DNA of 64,000 nt from Victivallaceae bacterium. Lineage in GTDB: Bacteria; Verrucomicrobiota; Lentisphaeria; Victivallales; Victivallaceae. The stretch covers positions 54,696 to 118,695 of the forward strand of contig JAEDIJ010000001.1 in assembly GCA_016292515.1 (NCBI GenBank). Reading direction: 5' to 3'. Below the pieces are notes generated by a model. It did not search any database. It was not told where the DNA came from and saw only the letters and a program-made list of their open reading frames with translations. Every line of letters begins with the position of its first letter. Positions within the stretch are counted from its first letter, which is position 1. The translations under genes and the position numbers were made by a program. Positions 8,900-18,051 of this stretch are shown here, one piece after another.

Positions 8900-10870
8900 T
8901 CACCTGCCGGCGGGGACGAAAACCGCGCTGTTGCGGTCGAAGTCGATTTGCGCCAGACGAACTTTGATCGTGTCGCCGCAACAATAGGAGCGAAGCCCGT
9001 GCGTTTCGCGCAAACCCGCCTTGCCGCGGTCGAAACTGCCGCCGAGTTGACCGAGGGGAACGAAACCGTAGATACCGAGTTCGGCGATATCGACCTGCAA
9101 TCCGCCCGAAAGCACCCGGGCGATCACGCCGTCAAAAAGCATATCCTCCCCCGCTTCCAGTTTTTCTTCAAGGTAACGCAGTTTCAACCGGTCGGAAGCG
9201 GCGTAGTAGGCGTTGTCGTTGTTTTCCTCCAATTCCGATGCTTTTTCGGCGACTTTTTCGAGCGAATGGTGATTGCGCAACCGCATTTTGCTGTCAAAAT
9301 TCCACAACTGCTGATGCACCGCAAGATCGGGATAGCGGCGGATCGGACTGGTGAAGTGGCTGTAACGCAACTTGCCGAGCGCGAAGTGGATCGACGCTTC
9401 GGCGGCGTAGGAAGCGCGCGGCAGCGACCGCAGCAATGCGCTCAAAATCACTTCGCGGCGGGGATCGTCGGGCAACCGGGAAATGAAGTGATTGCAGTTG
9501 GTGCGCTCGGTGATGTCGCCGCAGGAAAGTTGAAATCCCTCTTTCATCAAATCGGAAAATTCCAGCGCCTTTTCCTCCTCGGGTTCGGGGTGGATGCGAA
9601 AAATCCCGGCGATGCCGCGCTCGATCAATTCATTGCCGACGGCGCTGTTGGCGGCGAGCATGCACTCCTCGATCAGTTGCTCCGACTCGGCGGAAAGTTT
9701 CTTTTCCAGACCGAGGATTTTGTTTTCCCCCTCCGAGCAGAGGATCCGGATCTCGGGAAGCGGCAATTCGATGAAAGCCTCCTTGTGCGCACGGAAACTT
9801 CGCATTTTGCGCGTCGTTTCCAGCAAAATTTTGAGCGCGTCGCGCAACGCGTCGTCCCATTCCGCCGGAGAAACGTTTTCGTCGGCAAACTTCTGCACCG
9901 TCGGATAATCAAGCCGCCACGCCACGCGAATGAGCGAATGTTCCCGCCGGCTCGCGACGATCTCGCCCGTCGCGCGGTCAACGTCGAGAAAGACGGTATG
10001 GGCGAAACTTTCCTGCCCCGCTTGCAGACTGATCTTTTTGGTCAGCGCGGGCGGCAGCATCGGAAGCGTGCGCCCCGGCAAATAACAACTGAAACCGCGC
10101 ATCGCCGCCGCCTGATCGAAGTCGCTTTTGGGCGCGATGTAGGCGGCGACATCGGAAATATGCACGCCGATCGTCACGAGATCGGGATTTTCATTGGGAA
10201 CGACGGAAAGCGCATCGTCGAAATCTTTGGCGTCGGCGGGGTCGATCGTAACGACAAACAGATCCCGTCGGTCAACGCGCGAAATCTCGCGCGGCACGAT
10301 CTGCTGTGCCGCAAGATCTTCCTCTGCGGTGTAACGCGCAGGGATGTGAAATTCCGCCATCACCGCGTCGAGATCGGCGGCGAGCACCCCTGCCCTGCCG
10401 AGCGAGGATTCGATCTCGCCGCGCCAGACGCCGTCTCCGGCATCGTCGAGACGGAATTTCACCCAGTCGCCCTTTTGTGCGCCGTGGCGGGAGCCGTGCA
10501 GAAAAATTTCATCGGGCAGACGCGTATTCAACGGCCGGATGCGGTTGTTTTCGAGCAACTCGCCGACGAAAACGTCGCGTTTGCGCTCCAATACTTCGAT
10601 CACCCGTCCGGCAGGACCGCGCTCCGCGTCGCCGGGAACGGAAACGCGCGGCGGCAGAATTTCCACCTTGACGACGTCGCCGTCGATCGCGTCGTTGACC
10701 ATCGGAGCGGGGATGAAAATATCGTCCCCGCCGTCTTCCTGCCTGACAAAGCCGTAACCTGCGGCAGCGACCGTCAGCGTGCCGACGATCTCGGCTGCCG
10801 CGCGGCGTTCCTGACGCTCCCGGCGGCGTTCGGCGATGTGGCGTAATCTCTTTTTCCGCTCTTTTTTCAT
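8900..10870 (-). CDS. rnr: Ribonuclease R (RNase II family exoribonuclease)
   Basis: 656 residues from the ATG at 10870, which has aaaggag at proper distance; an upstream ATG at 10897 lacks one. The order is a basic N-terminus (MKKERKKRLRHIAERRR), cold-shock OB domains (about 30-180, containing GYGFVRQEDGGDDIFIP), the RNB catalytic domain (about 200-545) with the metal-binding aspartate cluster DPADAKDFDDALSV near residue 215, and a C-terminal S1 domain (FDGVIARVLSGGLQVDI). It degrades RNA 3' to 5'. It is somewhat shorter than the E. coli enzyme because the terminal basic tails are small. Confidence 0.93.
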   Translation of the reverse strand: MKKERKKRLRHIAERRRERQERRAAAEIVGTLTVAAAGYGFVRQEDGGDDIFIPAPMVNDAIDGDVVKVEILPPRVSVPGDAERGPAGRVIEVLERKRDVFVGELLENNRIRPLNTRLPDEIFLHGSRHGAQKGDWVKFRLDDAGDGVWRGEIESSLGRAGVLAADLDAVMAEFHIPARYTAEEDLAAQQIVPREISRVDRRDLFVVTIDPADAKDFDDALSVVPNENPDLVTIGVHISDVAAYIAPKSDFDQAAAMRGFSCYLPGRTLPMLPPALTKKISLQAGQESFAHTVFLDVDRATGEIVASRREHSLIRVAWRLDYPTVQKFADENVSPAEWDDALRDALKILLETTRKMRSFRAHKEAFIELPLPEIRILCSEGENKILGLEKKLSAESEQLIEECMLAANSAVGNELIERGIAGIFRIHPEPEEEKALEFSDLMKEGFQLSCGDITERTNCNHFISRLPDDPRREVILSALLRSLPRASYAAEASIHFALGKLRYSHFTSPIRRYPDLAVHQQLWNFDSKMRLRNHHSLEKVAEKASELEENNDNAYYAASDRLKLRYLEEKLEAGEDMLFDGVIARVLSGGLQVDIAELGIYGFVPLGQLGGSFDRGKAGLRETHGLRSYCCGDTIKVRLAQIDFDRNSAVFVPAGR

Positions 10871-10906
10871 TATGCAAGGCTCCTTTCCTTTGAACATTCC
10901 GTTAAA

Positions 10907-10935
10907 AAGATAGCACCAAAGCGGCTTTTGTGCAA
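10907..10935 (-). promoter_or_regulatory. Promoter of rnr
   Basis: Minus strand: TTGCAC (10930-10935), 17-bp spacer ending in TGC, TATCTT (10907-10912). It is immediately adjacent to the divergent panB promoter. Confidence 0.55.
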
Positions 10936-10943
10936 AAGAAAAT

Positions 10944-10972
10944 TTGCAAAAAATGCGCTTTCAGGGCATATT
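10944..10972 (+). promoter_or_regulatory. Possible promoter of the panB operon
   Basis: TTGCAA (10944-10949), 17-bp spacer, CATATT (10967-10972); an overlapping TATTAT two bases on is an alternative -10. Confidence 0.42.
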
Positions 10973-11019
10973 ATATAAAAGATATATTGTTTTTCGTCGT
11001 TTTCACGAGGATTGGAGAA

Positions 11020-11817
11020 ATGAAAAAGATCAGCGTTTCGACGTTTGCCAAGCGCAAAGCGGCAAACGAGAAATTGGTAATGGTAACCAGTTACGACGCC
11101 CCCGCGGCGCGGATCGCCGCATCTGCCGGGATCGACATCCTGCTGGTCGGAGACTCGGTCGCGATGACGGTTCTCGGACTCGCGAGCACGATCCCGATGA
11201 CGATGGACGAAATGCTCCACCATACCAAGGCGGTGCGGCGCGGCGCACCCGATTCATTTGTCGTCTTTGATATGCCCTTTATGAGTTATCAGGCGGACAC
11301 CGCCGAAGCACTTCGCAACGCGGCGCGCGCCCTCAAAGAAGCGGACGCCGATGCCGTCAAACTCGAAGGCGGCGCCGAAGTCGCCCCCCTTATCAGACAA
11401 CTTGTTTCCTCCGGGATCCCCGTGATGGCGCACATGGGGCTGATGCCCCAGCACGTCCAGGCGCTCGGCGGCTACAAAGTCCAGGGCAAGACCGAGGAAG
11501 ACGCGGCGCGGCTCCTCGCCGAAGCCAAAATCATCGAGGAAGCGGGCGCGTTTGCGCTCGTTTTGGAGTGCATCCCGGCGTCGCTCGGCAAAAAAATCAC
11601 CGAAAGTCTCCGCATTCCGACGATCGGCATCGGCTCCGGCGCGGACTGCTCCGGGCAGGTGCAGGTGCTCCACGACGTGCTCGGCCTCGGCGGCGATTTC
11701 CTGCCGCGCCACGCCAAACGCTATGCGGAGCTGGGCAAAATCGCGGAAAATGCGCTGAAACAATACGCCGATGAAGTCAAAGCGGGGGTATTCCCCGGCG
11801 ATGCCAATTCCTTTTAA
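11020..11817 (+). CDS. panB: 3-methyl-2-oxobutanoate hydroxymethyltransferase
   Basis: 265 residues from the ATG at 11020 with ggagaa just upstream; the open frame before it is the promoter. PanB transfers a hydroxymethyl group from 5,10-methylene-THF to 2-oxoisovalerate, the first step to pantothenate and CoA. Visible family motifs are MVTSYDAPAARIAASAGIDILLVGDSVAM, the metal and substrate region VKLEGGAEV, PVMAHMGLMPQ, and the C-terminal IPTIGIGSGADCSGQVQVLHD. It is the first gene of a plus-strand operon with the FtsQ-like gene and purD. No other pan gene is in the window. Confidence 0.95.
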   Translation: MKKISVSTFAKRKAANEKLVMVTSYDAPAARIAASAGIDILLVGDSVAMTVLGLASTIPMTMDEMLHHTKAVRRGAPDSFVVFDMPFMSYQADTAEALRNAARALKEADADAVKLEGGAEVAPLIRQLVSSGIPVMAHMGLMPQHVQALGGYKVQGKTEEDAARLLAEAKIIEEAGAFALVLECIPASLGKKITESLRIPTIGIGSGADCSGQVQVLHDVLGLGGDFLPRHAKRYAELGKIAENALKQYADEVKAGVFPGDANSF

Positions 11818-11835
11818 CGTCAGGGAGAAAGTCCT

Positions 11836-12654
11836 TTGAAAAAACCTGCGAAAAGCAACACTGCGGTCAAAGCACACGATCCGGAACGCGCCAAAAAGAT
11901 CCGCCGCATCACGATCATCGTGCTGCTGCTGATCCTCTGCGGCGGGATCGGGACCGGGCTTTATCTGTTGCACCGTTCGCTTTTTGTCACCAATCCCCGG
12001 CTGTTGCTCCAACGCGTCGAAGTGCACTGCATTTCCGGCGGTTACTGGGAGGAGCACCAGACGGAACTCTGCCGCGAGCTCGGACTGAAACCGGGCAAAA
12101 GTTTCCACGATATCCGTCCCGATATCCTGCGTCAGCAACTTCTCGTCTACCGCAACATCGCCGACGCCGAAGTGGAGATCCTCCAACCGGATGCCATCCG
12201 GCTCAACATCACGGAGCGGGTCCCCGCCGCCGTCCTCGACGCCAACTGGGTCGTCGATGACAACGGCTACATCCTCCGCCGCGAGGAAACGACCGCCAAT
12301 CATTTGACGCTCCCCATTGTCAAAGAGAGCAAACATCCTCCCTATGTCTGGGTTTACCAGAAGCATCTGCCTCGCAGGGAATTGCTCCCCGCGTTGAAAC
12401 TCTGCAATGCGATCCGGAATTATCCGCAACTGAAACTCGCGATCCTCGTTGTCAAATCCGACCGGAAACTGGAAGCGCGTCTCAGTTATATGGAGCAAGT
12501 GCCGTGCCGCGTCACGTTTCCCGACGACCGGCAGGAAAAAGAATACCGTTTTCTCGTCGACCGCTTTTTCGACGCGATCACCGAAGCGCGCCGCTCCGGC
12601 GATATGCGCAATAATTTCGATTTGAGTTTCGACGGACGCATCATCGTCAAATAA
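11836..12654 (+). CDS. Single-pass membrane protein with POTRA domain, FtsQ/DivIB-like
   Basis: 272 residues starting with TTG, supported by gggagaaa upstream and by the absence of a nearer ATG. A basic cytoplasmic tail (1-23) is followed by one transmembrane helix (about 24-46, ITIIVLLLILCGGIGTGLYL) and an extracytoplasmic domain. Residues about 58-130 fit a POTRA-like module ending in the FtsQ signature region RNIADAEVEILQPDAIRLNITERVP. FtsQ links the cell-division complex in the envelope. The gene is away from a murein/division cluster, and PVC bacteria often have divergent division genes, so the name is tentative; another POTRA-bearing envelope protein is possible. Confidence 0.6.
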   Translation: MKKPAKSNTAVKAHDPERAKKIRRITIIVLLLILCGGIGTGLYLLHRSLFVTNPRLLLQRVEVHCISGGYWEEHQTELCRELGLKPGKSFHDIRPDILRQQLLVYRNIADAEVEILQPDAIRLNITERVPAAVLDANWVVDDNGYILRREETTANHLTLPIVKESKHPPYVWVYQKHLPRRELLPALKLCNAIRNYPQLKLAILVVKSDRKLEARLSYMEQVPCRVTFPDDRQEKEYRFLVDRFFDAITEARRSGDMRNNFDLSFDGRIIVK

Positions 12655-12678
12655 CCCTTTTTTACAGGAGAAAACAAT

Positions 12679-13968
12679 ATGCAGGTTTTAGTCATCGGTT
12701 CGGGCGGCCGTGAACACGCGCTCGTCTGGGCACTCAAAAAGAGTCCGCAGGTCGATCACGTCTACTGCGCCCCCGGTAACGCGGGGATCGCCGCAGACGC
12801 CGAATGTGTCGATATTTCCGTCGGTGAACTGGAAAAACTCGCCGATTTCGCCGAGCAGAAAAAAATCGATCTCACCGTCGTCGGCCCGGAAAATCCGCTC
12901 TGCGCCGGGATCGCCGATGTTTTCCGCAGCCGCGGTCTCGCCGTTTTCGGTCCCTCCAAGGAAGCGGCGCAACTTGAAGGCAGTAAGGATTTCGCCAAGC
13001 AGTTTATGCTGAAATACGGCATCCCGACCGCCCGCGGCGCCGCCTTTACCGATGCGGCGAACGCCAAAGAATACGTCAAAAAGGAATTTGCCGACGGCGC
13101 GAACGGCATCGTCGTCAAGGCGGACGGACTTGCTGCCGGCAAAGGTGTGCTGGTCGCGGAATCCTTGCAGGATGCATTGGATTTCATCGACGGCTGTTTC
13201 GAGGGCAGTTTCGGCACGGCGGGCGCAAAAGTCGTGATCGAGGAAAAACTCGACGGCGAAGAAGCCTCGATCCTCGCGCTGACCGACGGCAAAACCATCG
13301 TGCCTCTGGTGAGTTCGCAAGATCACAAACGCATTTTCGACCTCGACAAAGGCCCCAATACGGGCGGAATGGGCGCATACTCGCCCGCCCCCGTCGTCAC
13401 TCCCAAAGCGGCGGTGCGCATCCAGCAGGAGATCCTCCTGCCTTTCCTCCGCGGCATCCAGCAGGAAAAACTTGATTTCCGCGGTGTGATTTTCGTCGGA
13501 CTGATGATCGATCACGGCAAGCCGAAAGTGTTGGAATTCAATGTCCGTTTCGGCGATCCCGAGATCCAGCCGGTGCTCCGCCGCTTCGACGGCGACTGGT
13601 TCGACGTCGTCAATCACGTCGCCCACGGCGATCTGGCAAACGCGAAACTCGTCTGGTCGGGCGAACCCGCCGTTTCCGTCGTCATCGCGGCGGGCGGTTA
13701 TCCCGGCAAATACGCCAAAGGCGACGAGATCACCGGTCTTGCCGAGGCGGAAGCCGACGGCGCCAAAGTTTTCCACGCGGGAAGCGCATTGCGCGACGGC
13801 AAGATCGTCACGGCAGGCGGTCGCGTCCTCGGCGTTTCCGCCCGCGGCAAGACGATCCCGGAAGCCATCGCCAACGCCTATCGCGCCGTTGAAAAGATCC
13901 ATTTCAACAATATGCAGTTCCGCAAGGATATCGGGCAGAAAGCATTGCGCGAGCACGAAGATATTTGA
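12679..13968 (+). CDS. purD: Phosphoribosylamine--glycine ligase
   Basis: 429 residues, the usual length. It joins glycine to phosphoribosylamine with ATP in purine synthesis. The N-terminal motif MQVLVIGSGGREHALVWAL, the ATP-grasp region VVKADGLAAGKGVLVA, the signature LVSSQDHKRIFDLDKGPNT...GGMGAYSPAP and the metal site LEFNVRFGDPEIQP are all present. A ribosome site (caggag) lies 8 bases upstream. The multi-hairpin element starts on the base directly after its TGA stop. Confidence 0.97.
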   Translation: MQVLVIGSGGREHALVWALKKSPQVDHVYCAPGNAGIAADAECVDISVGELEKLADFAEQKKIDLTVVGPENPLCAGIADVFRSRGLAVFGPSKEAAQLEGSKDFAKQFMLKYGIPTARGAAFTDAANAKEYVKKEFADGANGIVVKADGLAAGKGVLVAESLQDALDFIDGCFEGSFGTAGAKVVIEEKLDGEEASILALTDGKTIVPLVSSQDHKRIFDLDKGPNTGGMGAYSPAPVVTPKAAVRIQQEILLPFLRGIQQEKLDFRGVIFVGLMIDHGKPKVLEFNVRFGDPEIQPVLRRFDGDWFDVVNHVAHGDLANAKLVWSGEPAVSVVIAAGGYPGKYAKGDEITGLAEAEADGAKVFHAGSALRDGKIVTAGGRVLGVSARGKTIPEAIANAYRAVEKIHFNNMQFRKDIGQKALREHEDI

Positions 13969-14378
13969 GAGTTATAAGTTTTAAGTTATAAGTTTTAAGT
14001 GCTACGCAGGGAGCTTTTCGGCTCCCTGCCCCTCCGACAGCGCAAACGCATCGCGTTTGCTTAAAAAACAATCGGCAGTACGCATTGACCAAACAAATTG
14101 CGTACTGCCGTTTTGTATCGCTCTTTAAGCCGATGCGATGCATCGGCGCATTCAGGGGTGCGGGGGTGTGATTGAAATAAACTACCATACGCGAAGTCGC
14201 GAGTACCGGAGCGAAGCGAGGAACGGATGCGCGGGAGCGCGGGGGCTCCCCCGAAAATCGCCCGAAGCCGCAAAGCGGGGCGCACCCTCTCACGGGTGCG
14301 CAGGAGATTTTAAGGGGGAAAGGGGCAGAGCCCCCGACCAAGCACTTATAACTTTAAACTTATAACTTAAAACTAAAA
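13969..14378. repeat. Multi-hairpin repeat element, copy A (about 410 bp)
   Basis: Fills the convergent gap between purD and the aldehyde dehydrogenase gene. Its ends are AT-rich inverted repeats of AAGTTTTAAG/AAGTTATAAG words. Inside stand consecutive perfect or near-perfect hairpins: 14007-14028 (8-bp stem), 14042-14060 (8 bp), 14073-14110 (11 bp), 14129-14147 (8 bp), 14280-14301 (8 bp) and 14322-14334. Copy B at 32614-32858 matches it in inverted orientation but lacks about 150 bp (roughly 14168-14320). The TAG stop of the aldehyde dehydrogenase gene lies inside the right terminal repeat. An open frame on the minus strand crosses the element but looks fortuitous. Confidence 0.85.
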
Positions 14379-15746
14379 TTTCGTCAGAAATTTCATCAAC
14401 TTCATCCGCAATTTTCCATACGGCGGATAGCGGAAGGAAAAATCCCAGAAACGGCTTTGTTTCATCACCGGTTTCAAATGGGTGAATGTCTCAAAGGTCT
14501 GACGGCCGTGATAACACCCCATTCCGCTCGCGCCGACGCCGCCGAAAGGCAAATGAAAGTTGAGAAAATGCGTGACGACGTCGTTGAAAACCAATGCGCC
14601 GGATGAGGTCGATTTTTTCAGCCAGTTCATCCGCTTTTTATCTTTGCCGAAATAATAAAGCGCGAGCGGCTTCGGCAGTTTCGGCAAACGCGCCACAAGT
14701 TCCTCGTCTTTCTCAAATGCGACGACGGGAAGAATGGGACCGAAAATCTCCTCTTTCAACAGCGGATCGCCGTCATCGAGCTGATCGATGATCGTCGGCG
14801 CGATCTGCAACGACGCGGGATCTTTTTCTCCGCCGTAAAGAAGTCTGCCGTGCGAAAGCATTTTGCTCAGCCGCTCATACCCGGAGGCGTCGATGATCGC
14901 GCCGTAATCGGGACTTTTCAGCGGATCATCTCCGTACATCTGACGGATGGCGATGCCGAGCTGACAAATCAATTCCTCTCGTACGCTTTTTTCGACCAGT
15001 AAATAATCGGGCGCGACGCACGTCTGCCCCGCATTGGAAAATTTGCCCCACGCGATCTTGCGCGCCGCGCGTTTCAGATCGGCGGTGTGATCGACGATGC
15101 AGGGCGATTTGCCGCCGAGTTCCAAAGTGACCGGCGTGAAATGCTCCGCCGCGGCGCGCAACGCGAGTTTGCCCGCCGCCGCGCTGCCGGTGAGAAAAAT
15201 ATAGTCAAACGGACGCTCCAACAACTCTTTCAAGTGCATTTCGTCGCTGACGACGACAACTTCGTCCAACGGAAAAGTCTTTTCGATCAGCCAGCGCAAA
15301 AGCGCGGTCGTCCGCAAAGAGCGCGACGGGAGTTTCACCACGACGCGGTTGCCGGCGGCGTATGCGCCGAAGAGCGGTTCCAGCGCGAGCGACAAAGGAT
15401 AATTCCACGTCGAAACGACGAGCGCGACGCCGTAAGGCTCCGGCAACAGCGCGCCGGATGCGGGAAAATTGATCGGAGAGACCCGGCGGCGGCGCGGCGC
15501 GGCAAGTTTCGGAAGTTTTTTCTCCAAAAAATTGAGAATGCCGAGGACGCCGAGGAGTTCTCCCGACAAAGTTTCAAAGGGACATTTGCCCAGATCGCCC
15601 TGCAAGGCGTCGACGATCGCGTCGCGATGGGAAACCAACGTCGCGCGAAACGTGCGCAAAACGGCGCGGCGCGCCTTGATTTCCGGGATCACCCGGTCGT
15701 CGGCAAGTTTTTTCAGGCGATCGAGCCGTTGAGAAATGTCACTCAT
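14373..15746 (-). CDS. Aldehyde dehydrogenase (class 3/coniferyl-aldehyde type)
   Basis: 457 residues, the short form typical of class 3 and coniferyl-aldehyde dehydrogenases. It oxidises an aldehyde to a carboxylate with NAD(P). Motifs: NYPLSLALEPLFGAYAAGN, coenzyme-binding LTGSAAAGKLALRAAAEH, general base Glu in VTLELGGKSP (near residue 210), catalytic Cys in NAGQTCVAPDY (near 243), and EEIFGPILPV. The C-terminal tail is basic and hydrophobic (FRYPPYGKLRMKLMKFLTKF), as in membrane-associated members. The substrate is unknown. Its stop codon falls within the terminal repeat of the adjacent hairpin element. Confidence 0.9.
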   Translation of the reverse strand: MSDISQRLDRLKKLADDRVIPEIKARRAVLRTFRATLVSHRDAIVDALQGDLGKCPFETLSGELLGVLGILNFLEKKLPKLAAPRRRRVSPINFPASGALLPEPYGVALVVSTWNYPLSLALEPLFGAYAAGNRVVVKLPSRSLRTTALLRWLIEKTFPLDEVVVVSDEMHLKELLERPFDYIFLTGSAAAGKLALRAAAEHFTPVTLELGGKSPCIVDHTADLKRAARKIAWGKFSNAGQTCVAPDYLLVEKSVREELICQLGIAIRQMYGDDPLKSPDYGAIIDASGYERLSKMLSHGRLLYGGEKDPASLQIAPTIIDQLDDGDPLLKEEIFGPILPVVAFEKDEELVARLPKLPKPLALYYFGKDKKRMNWLKKSTSSGALVFNDVVTHFLNFHLPFGGVGASGMGCYHGRQTFETFTHLKPVMKQSRFWDFSFRYPPYGKLRMKLMKFLTKF

Positions 15747-15827
15747 ACTTTCCTCCTGAATCGCACATTTGAAACGAAACGCGCGCCAAAGCGTTTTGCC
15801 CGGCGCGCGGTCGATCCGGCAACGCCG

Positions 15828-17393
15828 TTACTTGGCGTATTCGACCGAACGGGTCTCGCGGATGATCGTCACTTTGATCTGACCGGGATAGGTCATTTCC
15901 TTTTCGATACGTTCGCAAATATCCTTGGCGAGCATCTGCGCTTCGCCCTCGCCGACCTTTTCGGGCGTGACGACGACGCGGACTTCGCGCCCCGCCTGCA
16001 AGGCGAAGCAGGATTCGACGCCGGGGAAATCCTTGGCGATCGTTTCCAGCTGTTCCAGCCGTTTGAGGTAGAGTTCGGTCGTCTCGCTGCGGGCACCGGG
16101 ACGCGACGCGCTCAAAGTGTCGCAGGTCATCACCAACACGTCGTAAAGCGTTTCCGGCTCCAACTCGCCGTGGTGCGCGGCGACGGCGTGAATGACGTCT
16201 TTCGCCTCGTTGTGTTTGCGCAGGAAATCCGCGCCGATCTGCGCGTGCGGCCCCTCGATCTCGTGATCCATCGCCTTGCCGAGATCGTGAAAGAGACCGA
16301 TGCGCTTGGCTTTCTTTTCGTCAAGACCGAGTTCGGCGGCGATCATTCCCATAAAGTAGGCGGTTTCCAGCGAATGTTTCAACACGTTCTGCGAGAAACT
16401 GTAACGATACTTCAATCTGCCGAGCATTTTCATCACGGGCGCGGGAACTCCGGGAATGCCCGCTTCGAGCACGGCGGCTTCGCCGACCTGAAAGAGTTCC
16501 TCGTCCAATTCCTTGGCGATCTTGGCGGCGAGTTCCTCGATGCGGGTCGGGTGGATGCGGCCGTCGGTAATGAGTTTTTCCATCAGCTGACGCGCGACTT
16601 CCTTGCGGACGGGGTCGAAACAGCTGATGACCACCGCTTCCGGCGTATCGTCGATCAGAATGCTGACGCCGGTCGCCGCTTCGATGGCGCGGATGTTGCG
16701 TCCCTCGCGGCCGATGATGCGGCCTTTCAGCTCATCGTTGGGCAGCGGGATCGTCGCCGTCGTGCGCTCGTAGGTGCAATCCGACGCGTAACGCTGGATC
16801 GCGTAGGTGAGGATGCGCTTGGCTTCCTGCTCGCAGCGCGCTCTGGCTTCTTCAAGTTCGGCGCGCACCATCAAGCCGGATTCGTTGCGGATCTCGTCGC
16901 GCAATTTGTCGAGAATGATCGTCTGCGCTTCTTCGCGGGTGTAGCCGCTGATGCGCTCCAATTCGCCGATCTGCTTGGAAATTTCGGCGGCGAGTTCCTG
17001 TTCGCGGTTTTTCAGCCTTTCGCGCAACTCGGAAACCTGGGCTTCCTGCTTGTCGAGGTTGGCGATCTTTTCATCGACCGCGTTGGTGCGGCGGTCGAGC
17101 GCCTCCTCGCGCTGGGCGAGCCGTTTTTCGGTGTTGGACTGCTCGCGGCGACGGTCGCGCAATTCGTTTTCGCACTCCTCGCGCATTTTGATCGTTTCGC
17201 TCTTGGCGGAAACGCGGGCGTCGCGCAAAATATGCTCGGCGTCGCGCTCGGCGTCGCGGCGGATCTTGTCGGCGTCGCTGTTCGCCGAATCCTTTTGCAG
17301 TTTGCGGACAACGTTGGTGATGACGGCGCCGGCGATGATGCCGACGACGCCGGTCGCCAGACCGACCGCAACGTAAAGAATGGTTTGATTCAT
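15828..17393 (-). CDS. rny: Ribonuclease Y
   Basis: 521 residues with the full RNase Y order: one N-terminal transmembrane helix (about 3-25, ILYVAVGLATGVVGIIAGAV), a long charged coiled coil (about 30-195), a KH domain (about 205-270, GRIIGREGRNIRAIEAATGV) and an HD domain (about 330-430) with HSLE and FHDLGKAMDHEIEGPHAQ. It is the membrane-anchored endonuclease that starts mRNA decay. It follows fau with a 22-bp gap, so both are likely on one transcript. Confidence 0.96.
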   Translation of the reverse strand: MNQTILYVAVGLATGVVGIIAGAVITNVVRKLQKDSANSDADKIRRDAERDAEHILRDARVSAKSETIKMREECENELRDRRREQSNTEKRLAQREEALDRRTNAVDEKIANLDKQEAQVSELRERLKNREQELAAEISKQIGELERISGYTREEAQTIILDKLRDEIRNESGLMVRAELEEARARCEQEAKRILTYAIQRYASDCTYERTTATIPLPNDELKGRIIGREGRNIRAIEAATGVSILIDDTPEAVVISCFDPVRKEVARQLMEKLITDGRIHPTRIEELAAKIAKELDEELFQVGEAAVLEAGIPGVPAPVMKMLGRLKYRYSFSQNVLKHSLETAYFMGMIAAELGLDEKKAKRIGLFHDLGKAMDHEIEGPHAQIGADFLRKHNEAKDVIHAVAAHHGELEPETLYDVLVMTCDTLSASRPGARSETTELYLKRLEQLETIAKDFPGVESCFALQAGREVRVVVTPEKVGEGEAQMLAKDICERIEKEMTYPGQIKVTIIRETRSVEYAK

Positions 17394-17415
17394 TTTTTCC
17401 TCTCACTCTGCCGGA

Positions 17416-17994
17416 TCATTTTCCGGCGTTGATCACTACGGTTTCATTTTCCGTGATCACCTGCATCATCGGGCGATCCCACGCCTCGGACGGCAAATCG
17501 AATTCCGCCAGCTGGCAGGAATAGATGACCGCCGTCGTATTGGTGGCGTTGCGCAACAACCGGTCGTAATAACCGCAACCGCGCCCGATCCGGATGCCTT
17601 TCCGGTCGCAGACGACGGCAGGCACGAGAAAAAACATTTCCCGGTATTCCTGCGGCGTTGCTTCACAAAGCGAGGGATCAGGCTCCGGGATGCCGTAACG
17701 TCCCGGCAAGAGATCGCGCTCGAAATTGCGGATTTCCACCATCGAGTATTCGTTTTTGCTTTGGTCAAAACGCGGCAGGAAAAGACGTTTGCCGGCAAGT
17801 GCCGAGAGGTCGGGCTCCGCGCCGAAGGCGACAAACGAACCGACGATTTCAGCGGCACGATACTCCGGCAGGGCTTCGATGCGGCCGACGATCTTGCGGT
17901 CGGAAATCCGTCGATATTCCGCACTCAAAGCGCGGCGCTTCGCCGCAAAGTCGCGGCGCAAACTTTTTTTCAACTCCGGCGCATCCATCATCAC
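17416..17994 (-). CDS. fau: 5-formyltetrahydrofolate cyclo-ligase
   Basis: 192 residues. It converts 5-formyl-THF to 5,10-methenyl-THF with ATP. Motifs are the N-terminal basic LKKSLRRDFAAKRRALS, RYGIPEPDPSL, and the substrate loop IGRGCGYYDRLLR. The frame begins with GTG (17994) followed directly by ATG (17991); either could be the start and the Shine-Dalgarno is weak. The candidate 6S RNA lies 57 bp upstream on the same strand, the same 6S-fau arrangement known from proteobacteria. Confidence 0.9.
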   Translation of the reverse strand: MMMDAPELKKSLRRDFAAKRRALSAEYRRISDRKIVGRIEALPEYRAAEIVGSFVAFGAEPDLSALAGKRLFLPRFDQSKNEYSMVEIRNFERDLLPGRYGIPEPDPSLCEATPQEYREMFFLVPAVVCDRKGIRIGRGCGYYDRLLRNATNTTAVIYSCQLAEFDLPSEAWDRPMMQVITENETVVINAGK

Positions 17995-18051
17995 CGACGT
18001 CGCCAGAAATCGCGGAACGATGTGCAGTTCAAGGATTTATCATTCTTTTTC

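Noticed and set aside
13904..14341. Frame crossing element A with a relative in element B (both starting MVGGSAP)
   Set aside because: Similarity follows the shared DNA repeat. The translated words match the hairpins, the two frames differ in length and both break at the same non-coding insert.
15087..17432. 781-codon open frame on the plus strand
   Set aside because: Antisense to the aldehyde dehydrogenase gene and rny, whose minus-strand products are firmly recognised. Long antisense frames arise here from G+C-rich codon use, as also at 8744-10846, 37389-39812, 39816-41657 and 47079-48800.
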